A DNA stretch of 64,000 nt from Flavobacteriaceae bacterium (lineage in GTDB: Bacteria; Bacteroidota; Bacteroidia; Flavobacteriales; Flavobacteriaceae): positions 248,001 through 312,000 of the forward strand of contig JADGEL010000003.1 of the NCBI GenBank assembly GCA_016744415.1, in the 5' to 3' direction. The notes beneath the pieces are model-generated. The model searched no databases. It saw only the letters and a list, made by a program, of their open reading frames with translations, and was not told the origin of the DNA. The position numbers and the translations under genes were made by a program. Positions 47,523-56,971 of the stretch are shown in pieces. Position 1 is the stretch's first letter; the number at the start of each line of letters is the position of its first letter.

Positions 47523-49422
47523 AAATTATGAATTTGGAAATGTTACTCCTAAGGAATTAAACATGAAAGTTTATGATAAAGATTCAACAGCCAATGCTGT
47601 TGTATTATATGAGCAAGGGGATGTTGAATTTTTTGAAACCACTAGCTTTTTTGCAATTCGGACAACGGTTTACACTAAAGTAAAAATTTTAAGTAGCGAA
47701 GGGTTAGATGAGGCCACGGTAGAATTTATTATCTACGATGATAGGTTAAAAAAAGAAAGAATTAAAAAAATTAGAGGAATAACACATAACGGAAATTCAA
47801 TAACTGAATTAAGTGATGATGCAATCTACGAAACTGAGCTTTCAGAAAATTTAAAAAAAATAGCTTTTACCCTACCTAATGTTAAAATTGGGAGTGTAAT
47901 AGAATATAGTTACGTCTTTGAAACTCCATTCACATTTAAATTTAAGGGATGGGATTTTCAATCATATATTTCAAAAGTTAAAAGTGTCTTTATTGCCGAA
48001 ATTCCACCAAATTTTAAATACAATCGCTCATTAATTGGGTCTCTAAACTTGAGTACAAATGAAGCCGTAATAAAAGAAAATTGCTTTGCTTACCTTAATA
48101 TGGCAGGCTTTTTTGAATGTGAAAAATTAACCTATGCAATGGTTGATATACCGGCCTTTATTGAAGAAGATTATATGACAGCTTCTTCGAATTTTATTTC
48201 TAGGATAGTTTTTGAATTAGCTCACTATGAAAGAAATGATGGGAAAAATTGGAAATTTACTCAGAACTGGAAAGAAGTTGATAACCATTTTAACAATGAT
48301 GATAGCATTGGTGGCCAATTGAGAAGGAACTCCTTCTTTAAAAAGAATATCCCTGCAGATATCCTCAACGAAAAAGATTATTTAACCCGCGCAATTAAAG
48401 TTTTTCAATTCATTCAAAATCATTATTCATGGAACGGCAACCAAAGTTTATCTGCTAAAATGAGTGTTCGCAAAGCCTTTGGCGACAACAAAGGCTCGGT
48501 GGGTGAAATTAATTTATCACTTATAAATGCTTTGAATTCCTGTGATATTGAGGCTGAACTTGTTTTATTATCAACTCGTAATAATGGAGCGCCGAGTAAA
48601 GTTCATCCTATAATCTCAGACTTTAACTATATAATCGCAAAAATTGAAGTTAATGAAAAATCAATATTTTTAGATGCTTCTGACAAAACTATGAGCTTTG
48701 GAATGCTCCCTTTTAGATGTTTAAATGGCGATACTAGAGTAATGGACTTTAAGTATGGTATCTATTGGGAGCAGGTAAAACCATATACACCTACCAAGCA
48801 GAAAATCAATATGCTTTTGAATTTTGACAATGCTGGAAATACAAAAGGAAAAATGAGAATTACTCATTATGGGTATAATGCTATAGATGCCAGAGAAAAA
48901 TTTAATTTGCTGAAAAAGGATGATTACATACTAGATATTGAAGATGAGAATGACAATCTTATCATAAAAAATTATGAAAATAAAAATCTAAAGAAAAAAG
49001 GAAAATCATTCACAGAAAATTTTGATATTGAAATTGAGAATGATATTTCTATCAGCGACAAAATTATTATCAATCCTTTTTTTATTGCACAAATAAAAGA
49101 CAATCCATTTAAATTAAATTCTAGACAATACCCTGTAGATTTTGGATTTACTAAAAAGAAGGAATTTATTATTACCATCGCAATACCAGCTATTTTTAAA
49201 GTTGAATCTATGCCTTCTAACAAAAGCATTGTATTGCCTAATAGCAAAGGTGAAATGACATATTCATCGAGTGTTAAAAATAATAAAATAAGTATTAATT
49301 TTAAATATTCAATTAATGAAGCAGTCTTTTATAATGATGAATATCAAAATTTGAAAGAGTTTTATAATCAAATCATTCTCTCCCAAAACGAACCAATTAT
49401 TTTAAGCCTAGCATCTAATTAA
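47461..49422 (+). CDS. DUF3857 / transglutaminase-like exported protein, copy 1
   Basis: 653 residues. Signal peptide MKKIAPSLLLFFICFQSYSQ. A DUF3857 beta domain (about 45-225) is followed by a transglutaminase-like core (about 310-440) and a C-terminal beta domain. The core keeps the fold (IQNHYSWNGNQSL, AELVLLSTRNNGAPSK, SIFLDASDKTMSFGML) but where active enzymes have Gly-x-Cys this protein reads GSVGEINLSLINAL, and the usual His position reads FNYIIAKI, so it is probably not a working transglutaminase. It is periplasmic and uncharacterised. Its first 62 nt are identical to those of the next gene. Confidence 0.82.
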   Translation: MKKIAPSLLLFFICFQSYSQKNYEFGNVTPKELNMKVYDKDSTANAVVLYEQGDVEFFETTSFFAIRTTVYTKVKILSSEGLDEATVEFIIYDDRLKKERIKKIRGITHNGNSITELSDDAIYETELSENLKKIAFTLPNVKIGSVIEYSYVFETPFTFKFKGWDFQSYISKVKSVFIAEIPPNFKYNRSLIGSLNLSTNEAVIKENCFAYLNMAGFFECEKLTYAMVDIPAFIEEDYMTASSNFISRIVFELAHYERNDGKNWKFTQNWKEVDNHFNNDDSIGGQLRRNSFFKKNIPADILNEKDYLTRAIKVFQFIQNHYSWNGNQSLSAKMSVRKAFGDNKGSVGEINLSLINALNSCDIEAELVLLSTRNNGAPSKVHPIISDFNYIIAKIEVNEKSIFLDASDKTMSFGMLPFRCLNGDTRVMDFKYGIYWEQVKPYTPTKQKINMLLNFDNAGNTKGKMRITHYGYNAIDAREKFNLLKKDDYILDIEDENDNLIIKNYENKNLKKKGKSFTENFDIEIENDISISDKIIINPFFIAQIKDNPFKLNSRQYPVDFGFTKKKEFIITIAIPAIFKVESMPSNKSIVLPNSKGEMTYSSSVKNNKISINFKYSINEAVFYNDEYQNLKEFYNQIILSQNEPIILSLASN

Positions 49423-49432
49423 CCAAAAGTTT

Positions 49433-49494
49433 ATGAAAAAAATTGCTCCATCACTCCTACTCTTTTTTATCTGTTTTCAATCGTATAGTCAAAA
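49433..49494 (+). repeat. 62-bp direct repeat, copy 2 (signal-peptide region)
   Basis: Exact copy of 47461-47522, again beginning at the start codon. Confidence 0.95.
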
Positions 49495-51400
49495 GAAAAA
49501 TGACGACTATAAATTTGGAAAAGTTACCCAGTCAGAATTAGAAATGACTACATATAAAAAAGACACCACTGCTAATGCAGTGGTACTCTATGAACACGGC
49601 TATACAGATTTTTCGGTTACAAATACACGCTATATCATTAGAACAACAGTATATAAAAAAGTGAAAATTTTTAATAATGAAGGATATAGTAATGCTACTA
49701 TCGAAGTTTACTTATACAAAGGAGATAGAGCTACGGAGAAATTAAAAAACATCAAAGGTATTTCTCATAACATTGCTATAAGTAGTATAAAAATTGGTAA
49801 AAAAGATATTTTTGAGACTGAAGTTTCAGACAAATTTAGAAAAGTATCATTTACATTACCAAACATTAAAGATGGTACCGTAATAGAATATATGTACACT
49901 ATCGAATCGCCTTTTTTTCACAATTTTACTGGATGGGATTTTCAAGAGGATATTCCTAAAATAGAAAGTGTCTTTAAGGCATCAATACCAGGAAATTTCA
50001 TCTATAATAGAGATATTATAGGATCATTAAAGCTTTTTAAAAATATTGCTGTCATAAAAAAGAAATGTTTTTCAATTCCGGGTGTGGTAGGCTATTCTGA
50101 TTGTGAAAATCTAACGTATTCAATGAAAGATATTCCAGCATTTATCGAAGAAGATTACATGACTTCTGCAAAAAATTTTAAAGCTAGAATTAAATTTGAG
50201 ATGTCAAAATACCAAAGCTTTTCTGGAGAAATTATAAAGTACACATCCACTTGGAAAGCTGTAGACAAAGACTATAAACGAGATAAAGATATTGGTGGGC
50301 AATTAATGCGTAAAGATTATTTTAAAAAAATAATTCCCGATGAAGTGTTATCAGAAAATGATATTTTAAAACGTGCAAAAAAAGTATATTATTTTATTCA
50401 AAATCATTATTCATGGAATGAAGATTATAAAATATTCTCAAACATGAATGTAAAAAGAGCTTTTAAAAATAAGGTTGGTTCTGTTGGAGAAGTAAATATA
50501 TCTCTAATAAATGCTTTAGACGCAAGTGGTATTGATGCAGAGATGGTTTTATTATCAACACGAAACAACGGAACACCAACTAAAATTCACCCTGTAATTT
50601 CAGACTTTAACTATATTATCGCAAAAATTAAAGTTGGTAATAAGATCTATTTTTTAGATGCGACTGATGAAAATTTACCTTTTGGAGTATTGCCGCAAAG
50701 ATGTCTAAATGGGGATGCTAGAGTTATGGATTTCAAAAATGGGAGTTATTGGGAAACCATAGAACCAATTACTACAACTCAAGACAAAACCACTATGATG
50801 TTGACTTTAGATGAAGAAGGCGAGTTGGAAGGAAAAATGAGAGTGAGTCATTTTGGCTATGATGCTATTGACAAACGCAAAGAAATTAAAACCAAAAAAG
50901 AAGAAAAGTACATAGAAAATTTAGAGGATATTAATGAAGGTTTAGAAATAGTTTCATACAAAAACACAAATCTCAATGAGATTGAAAAATCACTAATAGA
51001 AGAATTTGATTTAATTATTGATGGAGAAAGTACCATAGGAGATAAATATTACCTCTACCCTTTCATATTTGATCGCTTAGAAGAAAATCCATTTAAATTA
51101 GAAATGCGTCAATACCCTGTTGATTTTGGGCATCCATGGAAAACAGATTTTGCTTTAACTATAATAATCCCCGAAGGGTTTGAAGTAGAAACTATGCCAA
51201 AAAATAAAAGCATGGCATTACCAAATAAGAAGGGCTATTTTATGTTTAATACAACTGTAAAAAATCAAAAAATAAGTTTGAGTTTTAAATTTATTCTTAA
51301 TAATCCCTATTTTTACAGTAATGAATATGCTTACTTAAAAGAATTATTTAAACAAATGATTATCATTCAAAATGAACCTATTGTTTTAAAGCGTTTATAA
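49433..51400 (+). CDS. DUF3857 / transglutaminase-like exported protein, copy 2
   Basis: 655 residues, a tandem paralogue of the preceding gene with the same 20-residue signal peptide and the same domain order. Conserved blocks include IPAFIEEDYMT, DIGGQLMRKDYFKK, IQNHYSWN, GSVGEVNISLINALD, MVLLSTRNNGTP and RCLNGDARVMDF. The catalytic Cys and His positions are again missing (VGEVNISL, FNYIIAKI), while FLDATDE keeps the Asp. The mature parts have clearly diverged, so the duplication is old although the first 62 nt are identical. It lies 10 bp after copy 1 and 3 bp before the channel gene, pointing to one transcript. Confidence 0.82.
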   Translation: MKKIAPSLLLFFICFQSYSQKKNDDYKFGKVTQSELEMTTYKKDTTANAVVLYEHGYTDFSVTNTRYIIRTTVYKKVKIFNNEGYSNATIEVYLYKGDRATEKLKNIKGISHNIAISSIKIGKKDIFETEVSDKFRKVSFTLPNIKDGTVIEYMYTIESPFFHNFTGWDFQEDIPKIESVFKASIPGNFIYNRDIIGSLKLFKNIAVIKKKCFSIPGVVGYSDCENLTYSMKDIPAFIEEDYMTSAKNFKARIKFEMSKYQSFSGEIIKYTSTWKAVDKDYKRDKDIGGQLMRKDYFKKIIPDEVLSENDILKRAKKVYYFIQNHYSWNEDYKIFSNMNVKRAFKNKVGSVGEVNISLINALDASGIDAEMVLLSTRNNGTPTKIHPVISDFNYIIAKIKVGNKIYFLDATDENLPFGVLPQRCLNGDARVMDFKNGSYWETIEPITTTQDKTTMMLTLDEEGELEGKMRVSHFGYDAIDKRKEIKTKKEEKYIENLEDINEGLEIVSYKNTNLNEIEKSLIEEFDLIIDGESTIGDKYYLYPFIFDRLEENPFKLEMRQYPVDFGHPWKTDFALTIIIPEGFEVETMPKNKSMALPNKKGYFMFNTTVKNQKISLSFKFILNNPYFYSNEYAYLKELFKQMIIIQNEPIVLKRL

Positions 51401-51403
51401 AAA

Positions 51404-52255
51404 ATGTCAAAACAGAAAAAACCTTTTCCTAAATGGAAATATAAACTTCATGAAATTATATATGGGGCAAATACACCTACAGGTAAGTTTTTTGATATTG
51501 CTTTATTAATTGCAATTTTAGTAAGTATCATAGTAGTAATGCTAGAGAGTGTTACCTCTATCGACCAACAATATCACAAAATTTTAAATATTACAGAATG
51601 GGCAATAACAATACTATTTACTGTTGAATACATTGCCAGAATTATTTCTATTAAAAAACCCCGTGTTTATATTTTTAGTTTTTTTGGTATTGTAGATTTA
51701 TTATCAACCATACCAAAATACCTTTCGCTTTTCTTAGCAGGTTCACATGCATTAGTATTGTTAAGAGCATTACGATTACTAAGAATTTTTAGGATTTTAA
51801 AATTAGTTCGTTATTTAGGAGCATCAGATAAATTATCAAAAGCCTTAATGGCAAGTAGAGCAAAAATATCTGTGTTTTTGTTTGCTGTTGTAATTTTGTG
51901 TACAATACTAGGTACAGTAATGTATTTAGTAGAAGGCAGTAGTGATAGCGGGTTTACAAGCATTCCTAGATCTATTTATTGGGCAATTGTTACACTAACT
52001 ACAGTTGGCTATGGAGATATACATCCTATAACACCACTCGGGCAATTTATTGCCTCAATTATTATGATTTTAGGTTATGGTATTATTGCTATTCCAACAG
52101 GAATTGTGAGTGCAGAGTATGTAAAAGATGCACAAAGAGATAAAGTGCATACCAATACTCAAGCTTGTTCAGCATGCAATGCAACCAACCATATTGATGA
52201 TGCAAAATTTTGCTTTGAATGTGGAAATGAATTGAATGCTTACGATGAAGAATAA
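51404..52255 (+). CDS. Voltage-gated-type potassium channel with C-terminal zinc ribbon
   Basis: 283 residues, six membrane helices. S4 is visible as LLRALRLLRIFRILKLVRYL (about 120-140) with regular Arg/Lys spacing, and the pore loop carries the K+ filter TTVGYGDIHPI near 202-212. After S6 a short cytoplasmic tail ends in a CxxC...CxxC zinc ribbon (ACSACNATNHIDDAKFCFEC). This is the Kv-like ion transporter layout of the inner membrane; gating is predicted only. It is 3 bp after copy 2 of the DUF3857 genes and overlaps miaA by about 11 bp. Confidence 0.9.
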   Translation: MSKQKKPFPKWKYKLHEIIYGANTPTGKFFDIALLIAILVSIIVVMLESVTSIDQQYHKILNITEWAITILFTVEYIARIISIKKPRVYIFSFFGIVDLLSTIPKYLSLFLAGSHALVLLRALRLLRIFRILKLVRYLGASDKLSKALMASRAKISVFLFAVVILCTILGTVMYLVEGSSDSGFTSIPRSIYWAIVTLTTVGYGDIHPITPLGQFIASIIMILGYGIIAIPTGIVSAEYVKDAQRDKVHTNTQACSACNATNHIDDAKFCFECGNELNAYDEE

Positions 52256-53156
52256 AACTCTAATTAGCATTGTTGGAGCAACAGCAATTGGCAAAACTAC
52301 TTTGAGTATAACACTTGCACAATATTTTAATGCACCGATTATTTCTAGTGATTCCAGACAATTTTATAAAGAAATGAAAATTGGCACTGCAGTTCCTTCG
52401 GATGATGAATTGACTGCAGCAAAACATTATTTTATTCAGAATAGATCAATACATAACGATTATAATGTTGGGCAGTTTGAACGTGATGCATTAAAAAAAT
52501 TGGATGAATTATTTAAAGATCATAACATCGTGATTATGGTTGGCGGAAGTGGGTTGTATGTAGATGCTATATTAAATGGACTGGATTATTTTCCTGATGT
52601 TGATTCAAAAATTAGAACTCAATTAAATTCTGAACTCATAGAAAACGGATTAAAACCTCTTCAAGAAAAACTAAAAAAAATGGATGTTGAGAGTTATAAC
52701 TCTATAACTATTGACAATCCGAAGAGAGTTATAAGAGCTTTAGAAATTTGTATTGGTACTGGAAGGCCTTACTCCTATTTTAAAAATAAACCCAAAGCTA
52801 CTAGAAATTTCACCCCAATTAAAATTGGTTTAAATGCTGATAGAGAATTGATGTATGAGCGTATCAATATGCGAGTTGGTATCATGTTAAAAAACGGATT
52901 GCTAGACGAAGTAAAATCACTTCATCAATATAAAGAATTAAACGCTCTACAAACTGTGGGCTACCGAGAGTTGTTTTTTTATTTAGATGGTAATTGCGAT
53001 TTAGAGTTTGCTATTTCAGAAATTAAAAAGAATACTCGACGTTTTGCAAAAAGACAAGTAACTTGGTTTAAAAGAGACTCCAAAATTACTTGGTTTAATT
53101 TTAAGACATACCACAAAAATATTATCAACCATATCGAATCACTAATTAAAAAATAG
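52245..53156 (+). CDS. miaA: tRNA dimethylallyltransferase MiaA
   Basis: 303 residues. MiaA adds a dimethylallyl group to N6 of A37 in tRNAs reading UNN codons. P-loop VGATAIGKTT near residues 10-19, SSDSRQFYKEMKIGTA near 33-48, GGSGLYVDAIL near 96-106, and RFAKRQVTWFKRD near 265-277. The ATG at 52245 gives the usual MKNKTL start; an ATG three codons earlier (52236) is also in frame. Both overlap the end of the channel gene, so translation is probably coupled. Together with tsaE and the tRNA cluster it adds to the tRNA-function content of the window. Confidence 0.95.
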   Translation: MKNKTLISIVGATAIGKTTLSITLAQYFNAPIISSDSRQFYKEMKIGTAVPSDDELTAAKHYFIQNRSIHNDYNVGQFERDALKKLDELFKDHNIVIMVGGSGLYVDAILNGLDYFPDVDSKIRTQLNSELIENGLKPLQEKLKKMDVESYNSITIDNPKRVIRALEICIGTGRPYSYFKNKPKATRNFTPIKIGLNADRELMYERINMRVGIMLKNGLLDEVKSLHQYKELNALQTVGYRELFFYLDGNCDLEFAISEIKKNTRRFAKRQVTWFKRDSKITWFNFKTYHKNIINHIESLIKK

Positions 53157-53200
53157 AATAGTGTATTCATAAACATTAACCAAACAAATTTCATCAATTT

Positions 53201-53659
53201 ATGGAAACAACCGAAACTAGCTCATTTGAATCTTTCGAAAATTCATCGCTATCAATTAACTCAATCTTATTTCTGAAAGAAACAGGAAAGTGGGCAAAAT
53301 TCTTATCAATTGTTGGATTTGTTTCGATGGGCATTATGATTATTGCAGCCCTTTTTGCTAGTACACTACCAAATACCATACCTGGCTTAGAGAATACATT
53401 GATGTCTTCAGCAGGTTTAATTAGTAGTCTTTATGTGCTAATGGCAGCTATTTATTTTTTTCCTTTTTACTACTTATTTCAATTTTCAAATAAAATTAAT
53501 AAAGCATTTAAACTAAAAGATAATCGTTTGTTAGAAGACAGTTTCAAAAATTTAAAATCACATTACAAATTTATAGGTGTATTTACATTGATTTTTATTT
53601 TGTTCTATATAGTCCTTATATTTATGGCCGTTTTTGCTGGATTATCAGGTGACTTCTAA
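53201..53659 (+). CDS. Small membrane protein, DUF5362-like
   Basis: 152 residues. A Ser/Glu-rich cytoplasmic start is followed by membrane segments near 31-54, 66-88 and 117-145, with an amphipathic KINKAFKLKDNRLLEDSFKNLKSHYKFIG region between the last two. The pattern of two TM helices, a LEDSFxNLKxHY helix and a final TM helix matches a Bacteroidota membrane family I know as DUF5362; no function is established. It lies 44 bp after miaA and 9 bp before the hydrolase gene. Confidence 0.75.
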   Translation: METTETSSFESFENSSLSINSILFLKETGKWAKFLSIVGFVSMGIMIIAALFASTLPNTIPGLENTLMSSAGLISSLYVLMAAIYFFPFYYLFQFSNKINKAFKLKDNRLLEDSFKNLKSHYKFIGVFTLIFILFYIVLIFMAVFAGLSGDF

Positions 53660-53668
53660 TAAATAATT

Positions 53669-54496
53669 ATGAATTATAAAAAGTATCTTAAGAGAATTCT
53701 AAAATTGTTTTTACGATTTTTAATTATTGTTGCTGTATTAGGTTTGTCAGGATATTTTTATGTGTATCTGAATCAAGAAAAATTTTTCTTTCAGCCAAAA
53801 GTACTAGCAAAAGATTATCAATATCAATTCGACACTAAATTTGAAGAATTTGATATAGAAGTTACACCCAATATAAATCTAAATTCTTTACTGTTTAAGG
53901 CAAAAGATTCTGCGAAGGGATTAATTTTATATTTTCACGGAAATGCTGGAGCACTACATGAATGGGGGTTAAGAGCTCCTTTATACACTAATAACAATTA
54001 TGATTTACTTATGGTTGATTATCGTGGTTATGGCAAAAGTGATGGCTATTATTCTGATGAAGCTCAAATTTATAATGACGCACAAAAAGTGTATGACTTT
54101 GCAAAGACTAAATACAAAGAGAAAAATATTATTGTTTTAGGTTTTTCTCTTGGTTCCGGATTTGCAGCCTATGTAGCTTCTAAAAACAATCCGAAATTAT
54201 TGATATTAGAAGCACCTTATTATGCTTGGGACGAATCAATTTCTAACATTGCTCCTTTCCCAAAATGGATGGTAAATTATGAGATACCCACTTATGAATT
54301 TTTAAAAAGTGTTTCTAGCCCTATCAAGATATATTACGGTAGTAGAGATTTTTTAATTGATCCTAAAAAGAATGCCATCCCCTTAAAGAAATTATATCCT
54401 AAAAAAATTGATGTAACCATCATTGACTTTGCTGGCCATAATGGTATCTACATTACCAAGCAGTATTATGATATTTTAAAAGAGTTGTTGAATTAA
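53669..54496 (+). CDS. Membrane-anchored alpha/beta hydrolase
   Basis: 275 residues. An N-terminal membrane anchor (about 10-30) is followed by an alpha/beta hydrolase fold: oxyanion motif YFHGNAGALHEW near 90-101, nucleophile elbow GFSLGSG near 162-168, acid in GSRDFLID near 227 and His in FAGHNGIYI near 254. The layout resembles BAAT/ABHD13-type (YtaP/Bem46-like) hydrolases. The substrate is unknown. It closes the plus-strand run and meets the convergent MscS gene after 51 bp. Confidence 0.85.
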   Translation: MNYKKYLKRILKLFLRFLIIVAVLGLSGYFYVYLNQEKFFFQPKVLAKDYQYQFDTKFEEFDIEVTPNINLNSLLFKAKDSAKGLILYFHGNAGALHEWGLRAPLYTNNNYDLLMVDYRGYGKSDGYYSDEAQIYNDAQKVYDFAKTKYKEKNIIVLGFSLGSGFAAYVASKNNPKLLILEAPYYAWDESISNIAPFPKWMVNYEIPTYEFLKSVSSPIKIYYGSRDFLIDPKKNAIPLKKLYPKKIDVTIIDFAGHNGIYITKQYYDILKELLN

Positions 54497-54547
54497 CCCT
54501 AAAAGATTGCTTTGCAAAGGCAATTTAGAGAAACATTAAAATTATAA

Positions 54548-56971
54548 TTATTCTTCTTTAATTATTCTTCTTGCCGGTACAGGAGCATCTATACCTTCTT
54601 CTTTTAGTTTAGAAAATATAGTTAATGCAATTTCATGCTTAGATCGAAAACCATCAGAAAATGTAGTCCAATACCACAATTCAAATTTTAGGTTTCCATC
54701 ATCGTCAAATCCCATAAAATAAGTAAATGGACTTGGATCTTTATACACATTTTTATGTGCTAAAGCAATTGCATTTGCTAAATTTAAAATGTCTTCTGGG
54801 ATTACATTTGAAGCAGTTCTAAATAAAACTTTAGATTTTCTATCTCTATCACTCAAGGTCCAATTCACTACCTTTTTAGAAATCAAATCACCATTTGGAA
54901 TAATTGCCTCATATCCATCATAAGTTTTTATATTACTTGACCTTACACCAATATTTGTTACCACACCAAATTCATTATCTACTTCAATAGTATCTCCTAA
55001 ATTAATGGGGCGTTCGAATGCTAAAATCAATCCTGAAATAAAATTGAGCACTATATTTTGCAAACCAAATCCAATACCAACACCCAAAGCACCTATTATA
55101 AATCCAAGTTTACTTAAATCAATTCCTGCAGATGTAACTCCCACATAAAAACCAATAAAAATTAATCCAATTCTTAAAACAAGTGAAATTCCAGGAGCGA
55201 TTCCTCTAGGTAGTATAGATACCATCCATTCATCTAGAAAAATGGATGCTACTAATTTTGCTATTAAAATAGTAATGGTAAAGATTATTATAAAGGAGAG
55301 AATACCTCCCAATGAAATTGTTGTTTCTCCAAGCAGCCAAGTCAGGTGCAACGATTTATCAATCCACGCCATTAAAAACCCTAATACTTCAAACCCTTTT
55401 ACGGTAAAGAGCATCCAAATTACCATTCCTGTCCAAAATAAAATAGGCTGAAATCTTTTATGAGTGGCATCAACAATTGTTGTAACTGCTTGCAATTCAA
55501 ATTTTGTTCTAAGCTTAAATAGTAATACAATAATGCTTGTAATTATTTTGACGGATGTATAAAGAACCATCAATAAAACAATAGATGTTAGTACTCCTTT
55601 GAATAGAAATTTTGAAAAGCCAACCATACCAATTATATTGGTAATAATTGCAACTATCAAAATTAACATATAAAATGGCGTAACTAATCTATAAATTTTG
55701 TTAATTCTAATAAAGTCTCCAGGTTTTTCTTTGATTAATTTGTTACTATTTCTCAAAATGATGTATAGTATTACTAATCTCAGCAACAATATAATCCTAG
55801 ATAAAAAAGAGCCAAATTCTAAATAAGTTGCTCCAATACCAGTTAAATAAATAAGCAAAATTCCAACTAAATAAATAACAAATTTTGGGTGGGTTAGTTT
55901 AGGTAAAATCCTAATAACTCCAAATAATATAATGAGTATAAAAAACTCAGCAACATTCGGAATTAATGCTTCATAAAAAAAGGCTGAAATTAAAACACCT
56001 ACAACTGCAGTTGAAGCATATGGGTTTTTTAAGATTATTTTTGATTGTATCTCAACTGGGTTCGATAAATCTTTCAGTTTTACAATCCATCGTTTCTTTA
56101 CATTTATCAATAATAAAAAAATTAATAAAATAAAAATCCCTTGTAAAATGGCAACTTTTGAATTCGTAGCATAAAACTCTAAAATTGCTTTTTTATTAAC
56201 ATTCAGCTGCTCTGTAAAACCTTTTCTTTTTAATTGAGATTCCGAGACTTCTAACTGCGTAATAGAGTCTGACATCTTCCATATAGGATTGCTATCAAAA
56301 ATAAAGTATTCCTTTTTAAAGGTTAACTCAACATCATCTATTTTTGATAATACTTCATCGTTAATTAAAATAACCTCAGTTAATGTTTTATTAATAGAGT
56401 AAATAGCTTCTAACCTAAATGTTGCCATGTCAATAACTTCGGCAAGGTTCTCTATGATACCATCTAAATTATCAAAAACTGACTCAGAGCTAATATTCTT
56501 TGTGAGTTCGTCTTTCGTGAATTTCCATTTATCAATTTCAATAACAATTTTATCACTAAGCTCACTAACCTCTTCTATTCTTATATTTATTCTTTTTTGG
56601 TAGTCTTTTAAATCAGATTTATAGTTTTGCCATTTAACTTTTCTTATTTTCAAATCTCGCCTAGAAATAGTTTCTATTTCTAGTAGTAATGAATCCCTAT
56701 AAATGTTTATTTCTTCATATTTGATGATAAGAAGCGAATCTACTTCAGCAATTGTACCACTTGGAATCAATATATCCTTGTATCCTGTTAACTGTAGATT
56801 TACTCTCTCACTTTCTTTAGATATATCATTGATTGCAAAAGCTGATTTTTCAACCTTAATCCCTTCTACTTCTTTTTTAGATTCTTCTTGTGAATAAATA
56901 AAAAATGAAAAGAATAAGCCAAATAAAAAGGTAATATACTTTGTAGGAATAAATAAAAAAGGGCGATACAT
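54548..56971 (-). CDS. Large MscS-family mechanosensitive channel
   Basis: 807 residues, much longer than MscS (286) and similar in layout to MscK/YbdG-like members. An N-terminal signal/anchor (about 12-27) precedes a helical periplasmic region (about 30-270) with coiled-coil character, then about ten membrane helices. The pore helix GALGVGIGFGLQNIVLNFISG is near residues 633-653 and the beta domain INLGDTIEVDNEFGVVTNIG near 660-680. The C-terminal domain follows. It probably releases solutes on hypo-osmotic shock or responds to K+. The 520-bp region upstream is unusual. Confidence 0.9.
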   Translation of the reverse strand: MYRPFLFIPTKYITFLFGLFFSFFIYSQEESKKEVEGIKVEKSAFAINDISKESERVNLQLTGYKDILIPSGTIAEVDSLLIIKYEEINIYRDSLLLEIETISRRDLKIRKVKWQNYKSDLKDYQKRINIRIEEVSELSDKIVIEIDKWKFTKDELTKNISSESVFDNLDGIIENLAEVIDMATFRLEAIYSINKTLTEVILINDEVLSKIDDVELTFKKEYFIFDSNPIWKMSDSITQLEVSESQLKRKGFTEQLNVNKKAILEFYATNSKVAILQGIFILLIFLLLINVKKRWIVKLKDLSNPVEIQSKIILKNPYASTAVVGVLISAFFYEALIPNVAEFFILIILFGVIRILPKLTHPKFVIYLVGILLIYLTGIGATYLEFGSFLSRIILLLRLVILYIILRNSNKLIKEKPGDFIRINKIYRLVTPFYMLILIVAIITNIIGMVGFSKFLFKGVLTSIVLLMVLYTSVKIITSIIVLLFKLRTKFELQAVTTIVDATHKRFQPILFWTGMVIWMLFTVKGFEVLGFLMAWIDKSLHLTWLLGETTISLGGILSFIIIFTITILIAKLVASIFLDEWMVSILPRGIAPGISLVLRIGLIFIGFYVGVTSAGIDLSKLGFIIGALGVGIGFGLQNIVLNFISGLILAFERPINLGDTIEVDNEFGVVTNIGVRSSNIKTYDGYEAIIPNGDLISKKVVNWTLSDRDRKSKVLFRTASNVIPEDILNLANAIALAHKNVYKDPSPFTYFMGFDDDGNLKFELWYWTTFSDGFRSKHEIALTIFSKLKEEGIDAPVPARRIIKEE

